Source of the DNA: Armatimonadota bacterium
GTDB taxonomy: Bacteria; Armatimonadota; SYMT01
DNA length: 10,112 bases
Assembly: GCA_020696885.1 (NCBI GenBank)
Contig: JAJFMS010000119.1
Span: 1 to 10,112 of the forward strand
Direction of reading: 5' to 3'
Under the pieces are notes generated by a model, which was given only the letters and a program-made list of their open reading frames with translations, had not been told where the DNA came from and did not search any database. The position numbers and the translations under genes were made by a program. Every line of letters begins with the position of its first letter. The first letter of the stretch is position 1. Positions 1 through 5,541 of the stretch are shown piece by piece.

Positions 1-525
1 ATCGTTGACCGCGTCATCCACGGTCATGATCACCATGATCCCGGCGCGGTAGAACTCGTCTAACATCGCTCGCCCAGCAGTGCCCAGGACGCCGTCGACC
101 CCTGGATCCATAAAGAGCCTTACAGTATTCGCCCCGGTGGCTTTGATCAGCGGGACATCGGTGGGGTACCACTTCGGGAACTCCAGCCGGCGGACGTTCG
201 CGTTGTTGGGGTCCTCGTTCCAGGTGCTCGTCTCACGCGAAGCCGGCGAGTAACCGATGCCGCGGACGACGTGCGAGTGGGGAGGCGAGAGCGTCCCGTC
301 CGGCAGACGTCGCCGCACTAGCAGTTGGGTGCCGCTGACGGTTGCCACGCTGGGGCCAGGGCCGGTAGGGACCGCGCTCCCGGCGTTGACGGTGAGAAGC
401 GAGAGGGCCAGTGCCAGGCTAAGTGAAAGCCACCAGGCACCGCCTCGCGCCCACCTTCCCGGTGTGCGATCACTGACCGCGCTGACGGCGGTCCCATTCT
501 CACTACCCGGGAAAGGCGCACTCAT
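1..525 (-). CDS. Secreted glycoside-hydrolase-like TIM-barrel protein, N-terminal 175 residues (partial)
   Basis: This reading frame is open from an ATG at 525 to the left window edge without a stop, so the C-terminus is missing. The start is supported by GGAG eight bases upstream of the ATG. Residues 1-30 are polar with arginines, residues 31-55 form a hydrophobic Leu/Ala-rich segment, and a small-residue stretch follows, which reads as a long signal peptide or membrane anchor. After it come VRGIGYSPA (87-95), a W-Y-P-T-D-V-P-L-I turn (119-127), GANTVRLFMDP (131-141) and YRAGIMVIMTVDDAVND (159-175). This order is typical of the first strands of (beta/alpha)8 glycosidase-like domains in GH2/GH5-type proteins: an RGxxYSP strand, then a helix, then a GxNTVR strand. 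The catalytic glutamates would lie outside the window, so substrate and activity cannot be judged. It appears to have its own leader (526-640). I am sure it is coding and exported, and moderately sure of the family. Confidence 0.8.
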   Translation of the reverse strand, partial: MSAPFPGSENGTAVSAVSDRTPGRWARGGAWWLSLSLALALSLLTVNAGSAVPTGPGPSVATVSGTQLLVRRRLPDGTLSPPHSHVVRGIGYSPASRETSTWNEDPNNANVRRLEFPKWYPTDVPLIKATGANTVRLFMDPGVDGVLGTAGRAMLDEFYRAGIMVIMTVDDAVND

Positions 526-851
526 AACTTTTGCTCCGCCCGGTAGGATCCCGGATGGTGTAGTAGTTACACGAAATGCCAATCGGACTATTAACGGCGA
601 AGTTCGTGTCCATTCACGAACTTCGCCGGAGTTGCCTTGAGTGCAGCCGAAAATCCCGACATGGCGCCGAGTGCGGGAGCAACTATGGCGGTCCGGGGGA
701 GTCGGGCCGTCCATGCGACGCTGGATCCCAGAGGGGCTGATCGCTAACGCTGGGACACGGCCGGACCACCTAGACGCGCTTCCAGCAGTCGCCGCGGCGC
801 GGGCGGGGCGCACAATCTCCGCGACCGTTCTACGGGGGCGTGGAAGCGGGG
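526..851. other. Intergenic stretch between surE and the glycosidase-like gene
   Basis: About 326 bases without a convincing gene. Open frames here lack Shine-Dalgarno signals and resemble nothing I know. The contents I can name are the inverted repeat at 595-628 and a small dyad GTGTA-5-TACAC at 558-572, both upstream of the minus-strand gene that starts at 525. The part from 640 to 851 lies downstream of surE. I see no clear intrinsic terminator with a T-tract in it. Confidence 0.6.
595..628. repeat. Perfect 14-bp inverted repeat with 6-base loop
   Basis: CGGCGAAGTTCGTG (595-608) and CACGAACTTCGCCG (615-628) are exact reverse complements separated by TCCATT. The repeat sits 70 bases upstream of the ATG at 525. 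It has no run of T on the plus side. On the minus side it is followed by TTAATAGT, which is not a convincing U-tract. It could be an operator for the minus-strand gene, a leader hairpin, or a terminator for readthrough from surE. The pairing is seen directly, but the role is not known. Confidence 0.75.
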
Positions 852-1571
852 TTATGCGGAGGCAGTGTCTTCCGGCGAGGAACAGGCGCAGATGGTCACC
901 AGCGAGACCGTGACCTTGCCGCCGAGGCAGAGGGCCACGTCGTGACCGTCGCGGCGCGGTCGCTCATGGAACTGCCCGGAGTAGGTGTAGGCGTCTCCGT
1001 CCAGGGTAAATCGGACGTCCTGGCGGCTGGGGTCCACCGGCGCGACGCACACTTCCGCCCACTCCGGCGCCGGGGCGGTATGCGGGAGATTCACGTTCCA
1101 GAAGTGCTCACCCCGGCAGCCGCGATCCGCGAGGGAAGCGATTACCCGGGCAGCCTGGCGGGCGGCCCAGTCCCAATCGAACTCCAGGTCGCGCGCTTTG
1201 TAGTGCGAGATGGCGATGGCGGGGAGGCCAAAGAACGCCGCCTCGCGCGCGGCGGCGGCCGTGCCGGAGGTGTAGAGGTCCACGCCGAGGTTGGCGCCGT
1301 GATTGATGCCGGAGACCACCAGGTCCACGTCCGGCGCCAGGTGGGTGAGGGCCAGCCGCACACAGTCGGCCGGGGTGCCGTCTACGGAGAACCGTCCGGG
1401 GCCGTGCGAGACTACCCGCAGCGGACGCCGGGCCGTAACCTGGTGACCGATGTACGACCGGCACCCGTTCGGCGCCACAACGACCACGTCCCCCAGGAAG
1501 CTGCAGGCCTGCTGGAGCGCGGCGAGCCCGACGGCGTCGAGGCCATCGTCGTTCGTGAGCAGGAGCTTCAT
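852..1571 (-). CDS. surE: 5'/3'-nucleotidase SurE
   Basis: SurE is a cytosolic divalent-metal-dependent phosphatase that dephosphorylates 5'- and 3'-nucleoside monophosphates and short polyphosphates. The 239-residue product begins MKLLLTNDDG, the family's hallmark. Metal ligands are present at D8, D9, S39 and N90 (SGINHGANLG, 87-96), matching the known D8/D9/S39/N92 set. GTPADCV at 65-71 is the conserved GTP-x-DCV motif. The C-terminus, with DVALCLGGKVTVS, corresponds to the usual strand before the end of the protein. The frame is also open to a TTG at 1592. I prefer the ATG at 1571 because the family starts exactly at MK(I/L)LLTNDDG, although neither start has a strong Shine-Dalgarno. It lies 33 bases after the DUF4177-like gene and is probably cotranscribed with it. 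The nearby rpoS/pcm genes found with surE in other bacteria are absent. Confidence 0.97.
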   Translation of the reverse strand: MKLLLTNDDGLDAVGLAALQQACSFLGDVVVVAPNGCRSYIGHQVTARRPLRVVSHGPGRFSVDGTPADCVRLALTHLAPDVDLVVSGINHGANLGVDLYTSGTAAAAREAAFFGLPAIAISHYKARDLEFDWDWAARQAARVIASLADRGCRGEHFWNVNLPHTAPAPEWAEVCVAPVDPSRQDVRFTLDGDAYTYSGQFHERPRRDGHDVALCLGGKVTVSLVTICACSSPEDTASA

Positions 1572-1604
1572 CGCGAGCCCGAAGGCACGCAACGCCGGCG
1601 GCCG

Positions 1605-1811
1605 TCAGGCCGCGCGGCGATGAGCGACAATGGCGAAGGTGGTGCGCTGCTCGAGCGACTTGTGATCGCGCGGGACATTAGACATCGGCTCCGACGCGCC
1701 CACCTGCAGCACGCTGAAGATCTCGAAGCCGTCGCCGGCCAGGAGGTTGAGGTGCTTCTCCAGCTCTTCCACGTTCGCGGTAACTACTTTCCACGTCGAT
1801 GGGTCGCTCAT
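1605..1811 (-). CDS. Small DUF4177-like protein, 68 residues
   Basis: The product is cytosolic, with no signal peptide. Its architecture is that of DUF4177-type small proteins: an N-terminal strand WKVVTA (7-12), a helix with VEELEKHLNLLA (14-25), the turn and strand GDGFEIFSVLQVG (26-38), and a last strand TTFAIVAHR (57-65). This matches the family pattern in which a short helix leads into an aG-x-G-(W/F)-E-(L/I) turn followed by two strands. The ATG at 1811 has GAGGTG eight bases upstream. It stands between an unknown gene (50-base gap) and surE (33-base gap), so all three probably share a transcript. Biochemical function is unknown for the family. I am confident it is a gene and moderately sure of the family. 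A second, exported protein with the same core lies at 5896-6258. Confidence 0.8.
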   Translation of the reverse strand: MSDPSTWKVVTANVEELEKHLNLLAGDGFEIFSVLQVGASEPMSNVPRDHKSLEQRTTFAIVAHRRAA

Positions 1812-1861
1812 GATCAGTCCACCTCACCTGCCTGACGCTCCTGGCCTCCCGGAATCGGCCC

Positions 1862-2296
1862 TTATACTGCCGGCACAGCAGGACGAGTCGTGTTCAGACG
1901 ACGAAGATAACGGCTGCGGTTGCGCGCCCGGACCAGCCGGTTGCGGTCTTCCGGAGCGCCATCCTGCTCGATCACTGCGGCGGCGCAGGCATGGTTCGGC
2001 TCCAGGCTGAGGAGGCCCCAGGCACTGGCCACGCGCCGGGGAGCAGCGGTGGAGGTGAGATGGCTCTCCCAGAACTCGCGGCAGAGCTGGTTGTAGGCTG
2101 CCTCGACGATGGCGTAGTCGTCACTCTGCAGCAGGACCTCGCCGGCGCGCAGCAGGAAGAAGAAGCCGGGCTCCGGCACGGTTTCGGTGTTGGCTTCCAG
2201 TGAGAAGTCGCCGCGGTCCACGCACCGGCGGTAGCGGTTCCAGCGTGCGCTCATCAGGGTGGCGCGAGCTACGGGCGCCGCTTTCAAATTTGCCAT
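1862..2296 (-). CDS. Hypothetical protein, 144 residues
   Basis: I do not recognise this protein. The start chosen is the ATG at 2296, which has AGAGGG about five bases upstream. The frame continues open to 2422, but that extension is low-complexity and lacks a ribosome site. The product has no signal peptide or membrane segment. The N-terminus (1-30) is basic. Residues 48-100 look like a compact alpha/beta region, with GFFFLLRAGEVLL at 47-59 followed by a helix with DDYAIVEAAYNQLCREFWE. Residues 100-120 contain an Ala-rich strand or helix. The C-terminal 30 residues are again very Arg-rich (RNRLVRARNRSRYLRR), suggesting contact with nucleic acid or acidic partners, though that is inference. 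It is first in a likely three-gene unit with the DUF4177-like gene and surE. Confidence 0.75.
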   Translation of the reverse strand: MANLKAAPVARATLMSARWNRYRRCVDRGDFSLEANTETVPEPGFFFLLRAGEVLLQSDDYAIVEAAYNQLCREFWESHLTSTAAPRRVASAWGLLSLEPNHACAAAVIEQDGAPEDRNRLVRARNRSRYLRRLNTTRPAVPAV

Positions 2297-2311
2297 CGAT
2301 CCCTCTTTCTC

Positions 2312-2327
2312 CGCGGTTCTCACCGCG
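2312..2327 (-). promoter_or_regulatory. GNRA-type hairpin just before a Shine-Dalgarno
   Basis: On the transcript strand the sequence is CGCGGT-GAGA-ACCGCG, a perfect 6-bp stem capped by GAGA, which fits the GNRA tetraloop rule. It ends two bases before the GGAGAAAGAGGG stretch holding the ribosome site of the gene starting at 2296. A TTGACG overlaps its 5' side and could be read as a -35 box, but no -10 box follows at the right spacing. It is likely an RNA leader hairpin rather than a promoter. Confidence 0.5.
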
Positions 2328-2407
2328 TCAATGCTGTGTGACCAGAGGCCAAGCCCCGGAAGACCCGCCAATACGCCAAAACCCGGAAAACCCTGGGGAC
2401 ACACGAG

Positions 2408-2442
2408 CGCTAGATAGAGCACTAGCGAGGCGAGCCCGGGCT
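2408..2442. repeat. Inverted repeat and palindrome downstream of the methyltransferase gene
   Basis: CGCTAG (2408-2413) pairs with CTAGCG (2422-2427) across eight bases. The 10-bp palindrome AGCCCGGGCT lies at 2433-2442. The pair lies in the 218-base gap between the methyltransferase stop and the next minus-strand gene, together with an AT-rich island (about 2450-2512) that could carry that gene's promoter. A terminator role is possible, but there is no clear T-run. Confidence 0.4.
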
Positions 2443-2514
2443 TCCGAGTCGTTAATGCAATCCAGAGTTAATTCTTACGTCCAGAACAAGTTTACCGGCA
2501 ATATCGAAATCTGT

Positions 2515-3327
2515 CTAACCGGGCTTGTGCAGCACGGCGCGCATGTAACGCACGGAGCCGGACCGCAGCGCCTGGTAGACGCGCGTGCCGGGGACGCCGG
2601 CGAAGTCCCGGAACGAGCGCGCCAGCGGTCGGGGCACCAATCGCTGGATCATCTCCGTGCGCTCATCGCTCATGAGATCCAGCGCCCGCAGCACCTCGGC
2701 GCTGATGACCTCTTCTTCCATGAGCTGCAGGCCTGCGCTCTCAAACCGCGGGCGCAGGTCCGCGGCTTCGGCTGCCGGGCAGAGATCCGCCCAGAGGAAG
2801 TAGCCTCCCGGCCGCAGCACCCGCGTGACCTCCGCCACGAACCGCGGAAACGACGCGTAGCAGTGGGACGACTCCACGTTCACTACCGCATCGAAGCTGC
2901 TCGACTCACAAGGCAGCGACTCGGCATCCCCCTGTCGGAATGCCAGGTTCGGATGCGCGTGGGTCTTCACGCAGAAGCGGATGGCTTGATCCGAGTAGTC
3001 GACGCCCAGGACGGACTTCGGCCCGTGGTAGCGAGCCAGATAAGAACTGCCTCCGCCCCGACCGCAGCCCACTTCCAGCACGTGCTTATCGAGCAGGCTT
3101 GCGCCGGACGCCACGCGATGGTAGAGCTGGATCCCGTACCGGTGCGGTTCATCGTGCGGCTCCAGGTCGGGAGACACGCCCCCGGGAGCAACCGCGTAAC
3201 CGTAGTTCATGAAGCGCCATTCGCGCTGCTGATAACGGGCGGCCAGGACCTGGTACCAGCCGCGCCAGAGGAGGCGTTTGAGTTGGGGAGAGCGGGAAGT
3301 AGCCCGGGCCAGCACTTGATTGATCAT
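2515..3327 (-). CDS. SAM-dependent O-methyltransferase, phthiotriol dimycocerosate methyltransferase-like
   Basis: A 270-residue class I methyltransferase, probably cytosolic or membrane-associated. Motif I, which binds SAM, is VLEVGCGRGG (83-92). The acidic end of strand 2 is GVDYS (108-112), the adenine-side motif is GDAESLP (133-139), and motif IV/V is NVESSHCYASF (150-160) followed by LRPGGYFLWADL (171-182). The N-terminal EWRFMNYGYA (36-45), the DEPHRYGIQLYHR stretch (59-71) and NVESSHCY match what I recall of mycobacterial Rv2952, which O-methylates the phthiotriol of surface waxes. A lipid or polyketide hydroxyl is therefore the likely substrate class, but no wax genes are present, so the real substrate is unknown. 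The ATG at 3327 has no obvious Shine-Dalgarno. The small membrane-protein gene ends 39 bases upstream, so coupled expression is likely. Confidence 0.9.
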   Translation of the reverse strand: MINQVLARATSRSPQLKRLLWRGWYQVLAARYQQREWRFMNYGYAVAPGGVSPDLEPHDEPHRYGIQLYHRVASGASLLDKHVLEVGCGRGGGSSYLARYHGPKSVLGVDYSDQAIRFCVKTHAHPNLAFRQGDAESLPCESSSFDAVVNVESSHCYASFPRFVAEVTRVLRPGGYFLWADLCPAAEAADLRPRFESAGLQLMEEEVISAEVLRALDLMSDERTEMIQRLVPRPLARSFRDFAGVPGTRVYQALRSGSVRYMRAVLHKPG

Positions 3328-3366
3328 ACGAAAGGAACTGTTGAGACACTCAAATTCAGGGGGACA

Positions 3367-3522
3367 CTAACCGTCATCCCGCCGGCGTCCCTGCCGGTCA
3401 TTGGTCGGCCGGGCGTGCGGATCGTTCCGATGGTCCACGTAGCGCCACCAGCCGACCAACGCGGTCACCACCACGGCCGCGCCGATCACCAGCGTGGGGT
3501 TGGAAAGGAACCGGTCGAACAT
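3367..3522 (-). CDS. Small single-span membrane protein, 51 residues
   Basis: The ORF starts at an ATG at 3522 with GGAG five bases upstream and stops at TAG 3369-3367. The N-terminus is MFDRFLSNPT. A hydrophobic segment LVIGAAVVVTALVGWW (11-26) is long enough to cross a membrane and ends in a Trp pair. It is followed by a strongly charged tail rich in Arg and Asp (27-51) ending RRRDDG. The positive tail predicts an outside N-terminus and a cytoplasmic C-terminus. No family is recognised. It sits between the pentapeptide-repeat gene (69 bases upstream) and the methyltransferase gene (39 bases downstream) on the same strand. It might anchor or accompany the methyltransferase, but that is inference from position only. 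Confidence 0.7.
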   Translation of the reverse strand: MFDRFLSNPTLVIGAAVVVTALVGWWRYVDHRNDPHARPTNDRQGRRRDDG

Positions 3523-3544
3523 CGGGACTCCAGGGATGCCGTGT

Positions 3545-3584
3545 GCGGCGAGGTAGGCGAGTGGCGCCGCCGGCCACTCGCCGC
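3545..3584 (-). promoter_or_regulatory. Two mutually exclusive hairpins in the gap between two genes
   Basis: GGCGAGTGGC (3556-3565) pairs perfectly with GCCACTCGCC (3573-3582) across a 7-base loop. GCGGCGAG (3545-3552) can instead pair with CTCGCCGC (3577-3584), which uses part of the same right arm. The two folds exclude each other. They lie after the pentapeptide gene stop and upstream of the ribosome site (about 3528-3531) of the small membrane gene. There is no U-tract, so a simple intrinsic terminator is not supported. An attenuator-like or RNA-processing role is possible. Confidence 0.5.
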
Positions 3585-3591
3585 GGGTAGC

Positions 3592-4185
3592 CTACAGGCG
3601 GCGCCCATTTAGCGTAGCGCCCCGAGCCACCGGATCGTAACCCGCGGGCCAGTGCGTCTCCATGTTGTAGACGGCGTCTCGCACGTCGGCCTGCTGGAGC
3701 CGGGCATTGCGGAAGTCGGTGCCGCGCAGATCGGCGCCGCGCAGGTTCACGCCGCGCAGGTCCGCGCCGCGCAGGTCCGCTTCCTTGAGGTCCGCCAGGT
3801 GGAGATCGGCCTTCAGCAGGTCGGCGCCGCCCAGGCGGGTGCGCTGAAGGTCCGCACCGGAGAGCGCGGCGTTGCGTAGGCTGGCGCCGGCCAGAGTGTG
3901 GCTGGCCACCACGTGCAGTAGGGCGCCGGTGCGGCGGTGGTTGATCTGGTAGGAGTCCCCCGGCATCTCCGCAGCGGCCGTGGCTACCGCGGCCTCGGCC
4001 TCGGTGGGGACGGCGACCTTACGCTTCGGCCGGGCGCCGGCTCGAGCCCACATCTTGTAGCGGCGGGAAGCCTGGCATTCGGTGCAGACCGTGGCGAAGT
4101 CGTGGAAACCGTTCCATGTGGCAGGAGCTACCTGGACTACGGCAACCGAGTCCCCCTCCACCTCACACATAATGCACGTATTCAT
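3592..4185 (-). CDS. Zinc-ribbon/pentapeptide-repeat protein, 197 residues
   Basis: The ATG at 4185 has GAGGGA about eight bases upstream, and this start puts a CxxC pair at the N-terminus. The first 40 residues carry C4-x2-C7 and C34-x2-C37, a likely zinc ribbon. Residues 50-75 are Ala/Lys-rich and probably a flexible linker. From about 96 to 175 there are about sixteen tandem A(D/N)LxG pentapeptides (for example ADLRG, ADLKE, TDFRN), enough for about four coils of a right-handed quadrilateral beta-helix. The end, with HWPAGYDPVARGA, is the cap sequence often seen in such proteins. Pentapeptide-repeat proteins have varied roles, including gyrase protection and scaffolding, and nothing here picks one. 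The repeats are visible as near-identical 15-bp DNA units at about 3715-3800. It is first of a likely three-gene unit with the small membrane gene and the methyltransferase gene. Confidence 0.9.
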   Translation of the reverse strand: MNTCIMCEVEGDSVAVVQVAPATWNGFHDFATVCTECQASRRYKMWARAGARPKRKVAVPTEAEAAVATAAAEMPGDSYQINHRRTGALLHVVASHTLAGASLRNAALSGADLQRTRLGGADLLKADLHLADLKEADLRGADLRGVNLRGADLRGTDFRNARLQQADVRDAVYNMETHWPAGYDPVARGATLNGRRL

Positions 4186-4454
4186 TGGCCGGTTCCCTCC
4201 TCGAGACTGCAAGTGACTCCGCCCCGGAGGGCATGAGCAGCGTCGTCCAGCATCGTCGCCTGACGCTTGTCCCGGGTTAGAGGACCGCTAACGAAACAGG
4301 CTCGTACCGATAGACCACGAAGGCACTACCGGGGCGAGCCTGGCTCCACCGATATGGAAAATGCACTGCGAGAGTAATCTGGACTCCGTTAAGCAATTCT
4401 ACCGGTTTTCGGGGGATCTGACCAGACTCCCTGCCATGGAGCGGCTGGAGGCCC
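4186..4454. other. Non-coding stretch upstream of the pentapeptide-repeat gene
   Basis: No gene is supported here. An 88-residue open frame on the minus strand (4543-4277) has no ribosome site and resembles no family. The stretch should hold the promoter of the minus-strand unit, but I cannot point to convincing -35/-10 boxes. One dyad is present: CAGGCTCG (4297-4304) with CGAGCCTG (4335-4342), 30 bases apart. Confidence 0.5.
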
Positions 4455-4717
4455 ACCGGGAGGCGGCAGTGCCCTGTTGGCGCGTTCGATCTGGCCACCC
4501 GCGCTCGGAAGCGGAGGGCGCCACGTTCGGGCCTGGTCGCCATCAGCGAACGCCGTACGAGACGGCTACCTACCGTTTGCTTGCACAGAGAACACCGTAG
4601 GCAGCGCCCTTGTGGCGCGTTCGATCCCGGCCACCCATCCCCGAGAGCAGGGTGCGCCGCTCTCGAAGCAAGTCGCCGTCAGCAAACGCCGCACCAGGCG
4701 GCTGCCTACGGTTTGCT
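4455..4717. repeat. Two diverged direct copies of a structured intergenic repeat (about 120 bp, period 135-136)
   Basis: Copy 1 spans about 4455-4581 and copy 2 about 4593-4717. Shared blocks in order are GGCAG(T/C)GCCC, GGCGCGTTCGATC, GGCCACCC, GTCGCC(A/G)TCAGC, AACGCCG and GTTTGCT at the 3' end. Each copy ends in a hairpin. In copy 1, GCCGT pairs with ACGGC around ACGAG. In copy 2, GCCGC pairs with GCGGC around ACCAG. This is a paired T-A to C-G exchange. The outer arms AGC(G/A)AAC and GTTTGCT also pair in both, with one G-U in copy 1. Copy 2 has an extra hairpin CGAGAGC/GCTCTCG (4642-4648/4659-4665). ACCGTAGGCAGC (4594-4605) is an exact reverse complement of 4701-4712. Frames through it look like translated repeat, not protein. 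Confidence 0.7.
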
Positions 4718-4803
4718 ATCGGCCTGGGCCGGCTACGGATGGTGCCCCGGTGGGCCGATCGTAGGCACGCATGAGGCCCCGGCGCGGGCGTCGCGAAGTT
4801 TGG

Positions 4804-4832
4804 TGGACGCTGTTGCATGACTGTGGTAGAGT
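4804..4832 (+). promoter_or_regulatory. Candidate sigma-70-type promoter for the RRM gene
   Basis: TGGACG (4804-4809, four of six matches to TTGACA) is followed by exactly 17 bases and then TAGAGT (4827-4832, four of six matches to TATAAT). The predicted transcription start at about 4839-4841 coincides with the first base of the paired leader at 4841. The boxes are weak individually. The correct spacing, plus-strand orientation toward the RRM gene and position at the leader edge make this the best candidate in the region. Confidence 0.4.
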
Positions 4833-4840
4833 GTTTTGCA

Positions 4841-4947
4841 AGTTCAGATTGAGTTCGTAGCGCATTACCGTCTCGGTGTTTGGGGCCCGTCCCGATAGTG
4901 CTGTTGCATCTAGGGACGGGTTCGCTGCATGTCCGGATAGCTGAACT
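4841..4947 (+). ncRNA. Candidate structured 5' leader or small RNA upstream of the RRM gene
   Basis: Three nested helices can be read directly. The outer one is AGTTCAG (4841-4847) with CTGAACT (4941-4947). The middle one is GTAGCG (4857-4862) with CGCTGC (4923-4928), with one G-U. The inner one is CCCGTCCC (4886-4893) with GGGACGGG (4913-4920). A small ACCG/CGGT hairpin (4867-4877) sits inside the middle helix, giving a branched fold. After it, a 12-bp palindrome CCCCGGCCGGGG lies at 4957-4968, and then the ribosome site of the RRM gene. GCTGTTGCAT occurs at 4809-4818 and again at 4900-4909. It matches no RNA family I recognise. RRM and cold-shock genes often have long regulatory leaders, so cis-control is a reasonable inference. 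Confidence 0.45.
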
Positions 4948-5021
4948 GCTGAGCGCCCCCGGCCGGGGTTCCCAGGCCAAATGGCTCCGTTCGATTGTCG
5001 TCGGGCGGAAGAGGTACCTGT

Positions 5022-5435
5022 ATGAGTAAGCGACTTTACGTCGGCAACCTGTCTTTCAACACCACCGAGGGCGACTTGCAGCGCCTGTTCGAGCCGTTCG
5101 GTGCTACGAGCGTTTCGATCATCACCGACCAGGATGGCCGGGCGAAGGGTTTCGGCTTCGTGGACGTGGCCGATGACCAGATGCAGAAGGCGATCTCCGC
5201 TACGGACGGCAAGGATCTGGACGGACGCACCCTCCGGGTGAACGAAGCCCGGCCGCGCGAAGAGCGAGGCGGTGGCGGCGGCGGCGGTAGCCGCGGCGGC
5301 GGCGGTGGCTACGGCGGTGGCGGCGGCTACGGTGGCGGCGGCGGCGGTGGTTACGGCGGCGGCGGCGGTGGCCGCAGCGGCGGTGGCGGCCGTGGTGGCT
5401 ACAGCGGCGGTGGCGGCGGCGGCGGTCGCTGGTAA
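5022..5435 (+). CDS. RRM-domain RNA-binding protein with glycine-rich C-terminal tail
   Basis: A 137-residue protein. One RNA-recognition motif spans about residues 3-78, with RNP-2 LYVGNL (5-10) and RNP-1 KGFGFVDV (42-49). These carry the aromatic residues Y6, F44 and F46 that stack on RNA bases. The last RNP-1 position is Val instead of the usual Phe/Tyr. From about 83 to 137 the chain is almost all Gly with Tyr, Arg and Ser (GGGGYGG, GGRGGYSGG), a low-complexity tail like those of cyanobacterial Rbp and plant glycine-rich proteins, where it aids RNA binding or self-association. The ATG at 5022 has GAGG seven bases upstream. A TTG at 4995 in frame lacks support. It is monocistronic, with its own candidate promoter, long leader and terminator. 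A cold-responsive RNA chaperone role is likely from family knowledge. Confidence 0.95.
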   Translation: MSKRLYVGNLSFNTTEGDLQRLFEPFGATSVSIITDQDGRAKGFGFVDVADDQMQKAISATDGKDLDGRTLRVNEARPREERGGGGGGGSRGGGGGYGGGGGYGGGGGGGYGGGGGGRSGGGGRGGYSGGGGGGGRW

Positions 5436-5482
5436 TCCCCGCTAGTCCGGCAGCTCAGTCTGCACCGGATTGCAATTCAGCT

Positions 5483-5511
5483 AAGGGCGGCCCCCACGGG
5501 GCCGCCCTTTT
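5483..5511 (+). terminator. Intrinsic terminator of the RRM gene
   Basis: AAGGGCGGCCCC (5483-5494) and GGGGCCGCCCTT (5498-5509) form a perfect 12-bp stem with a 3-base loop. It is followed by TTTT-C-TT, 47 bases after the RRM stop codon. This is a clear rho-independent terminator in the plus direction. Confidence 0.93.
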
Positions 5512-5541
5512 CTTCGTCTGGGAGCCGGCATGGCTGGCGCA

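Noticed and set aside
840..1835. 331-residue plus-strand open frame
   Set aside because: It lies antisense to surE and the DUF4177-like gene, which have clear family motifs. Its composition is that of a high-GC shadow frame.
2200..3612. 470-residue plus-strand open frame
   Set aside because: It is antisense to the methyltransferase and small membrane-protein genes. It shows no motif and no ribosome site.
4841..4968. 6S RNA or tmRNA
   Set aside because: The fold has a branched middle rather than the long rod with a central bubble of 6S RNA. No tRNA-like end or tag frame was found for tmRNA.
4570..4980. 136-residue minus-strand frame in the RRM-gene upstream region
   Set aside because: It runs through the structured repeat and the leader helices. 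Its composition is mixed Arg/Pro/Ser without domains, and no ribosome site is visible.
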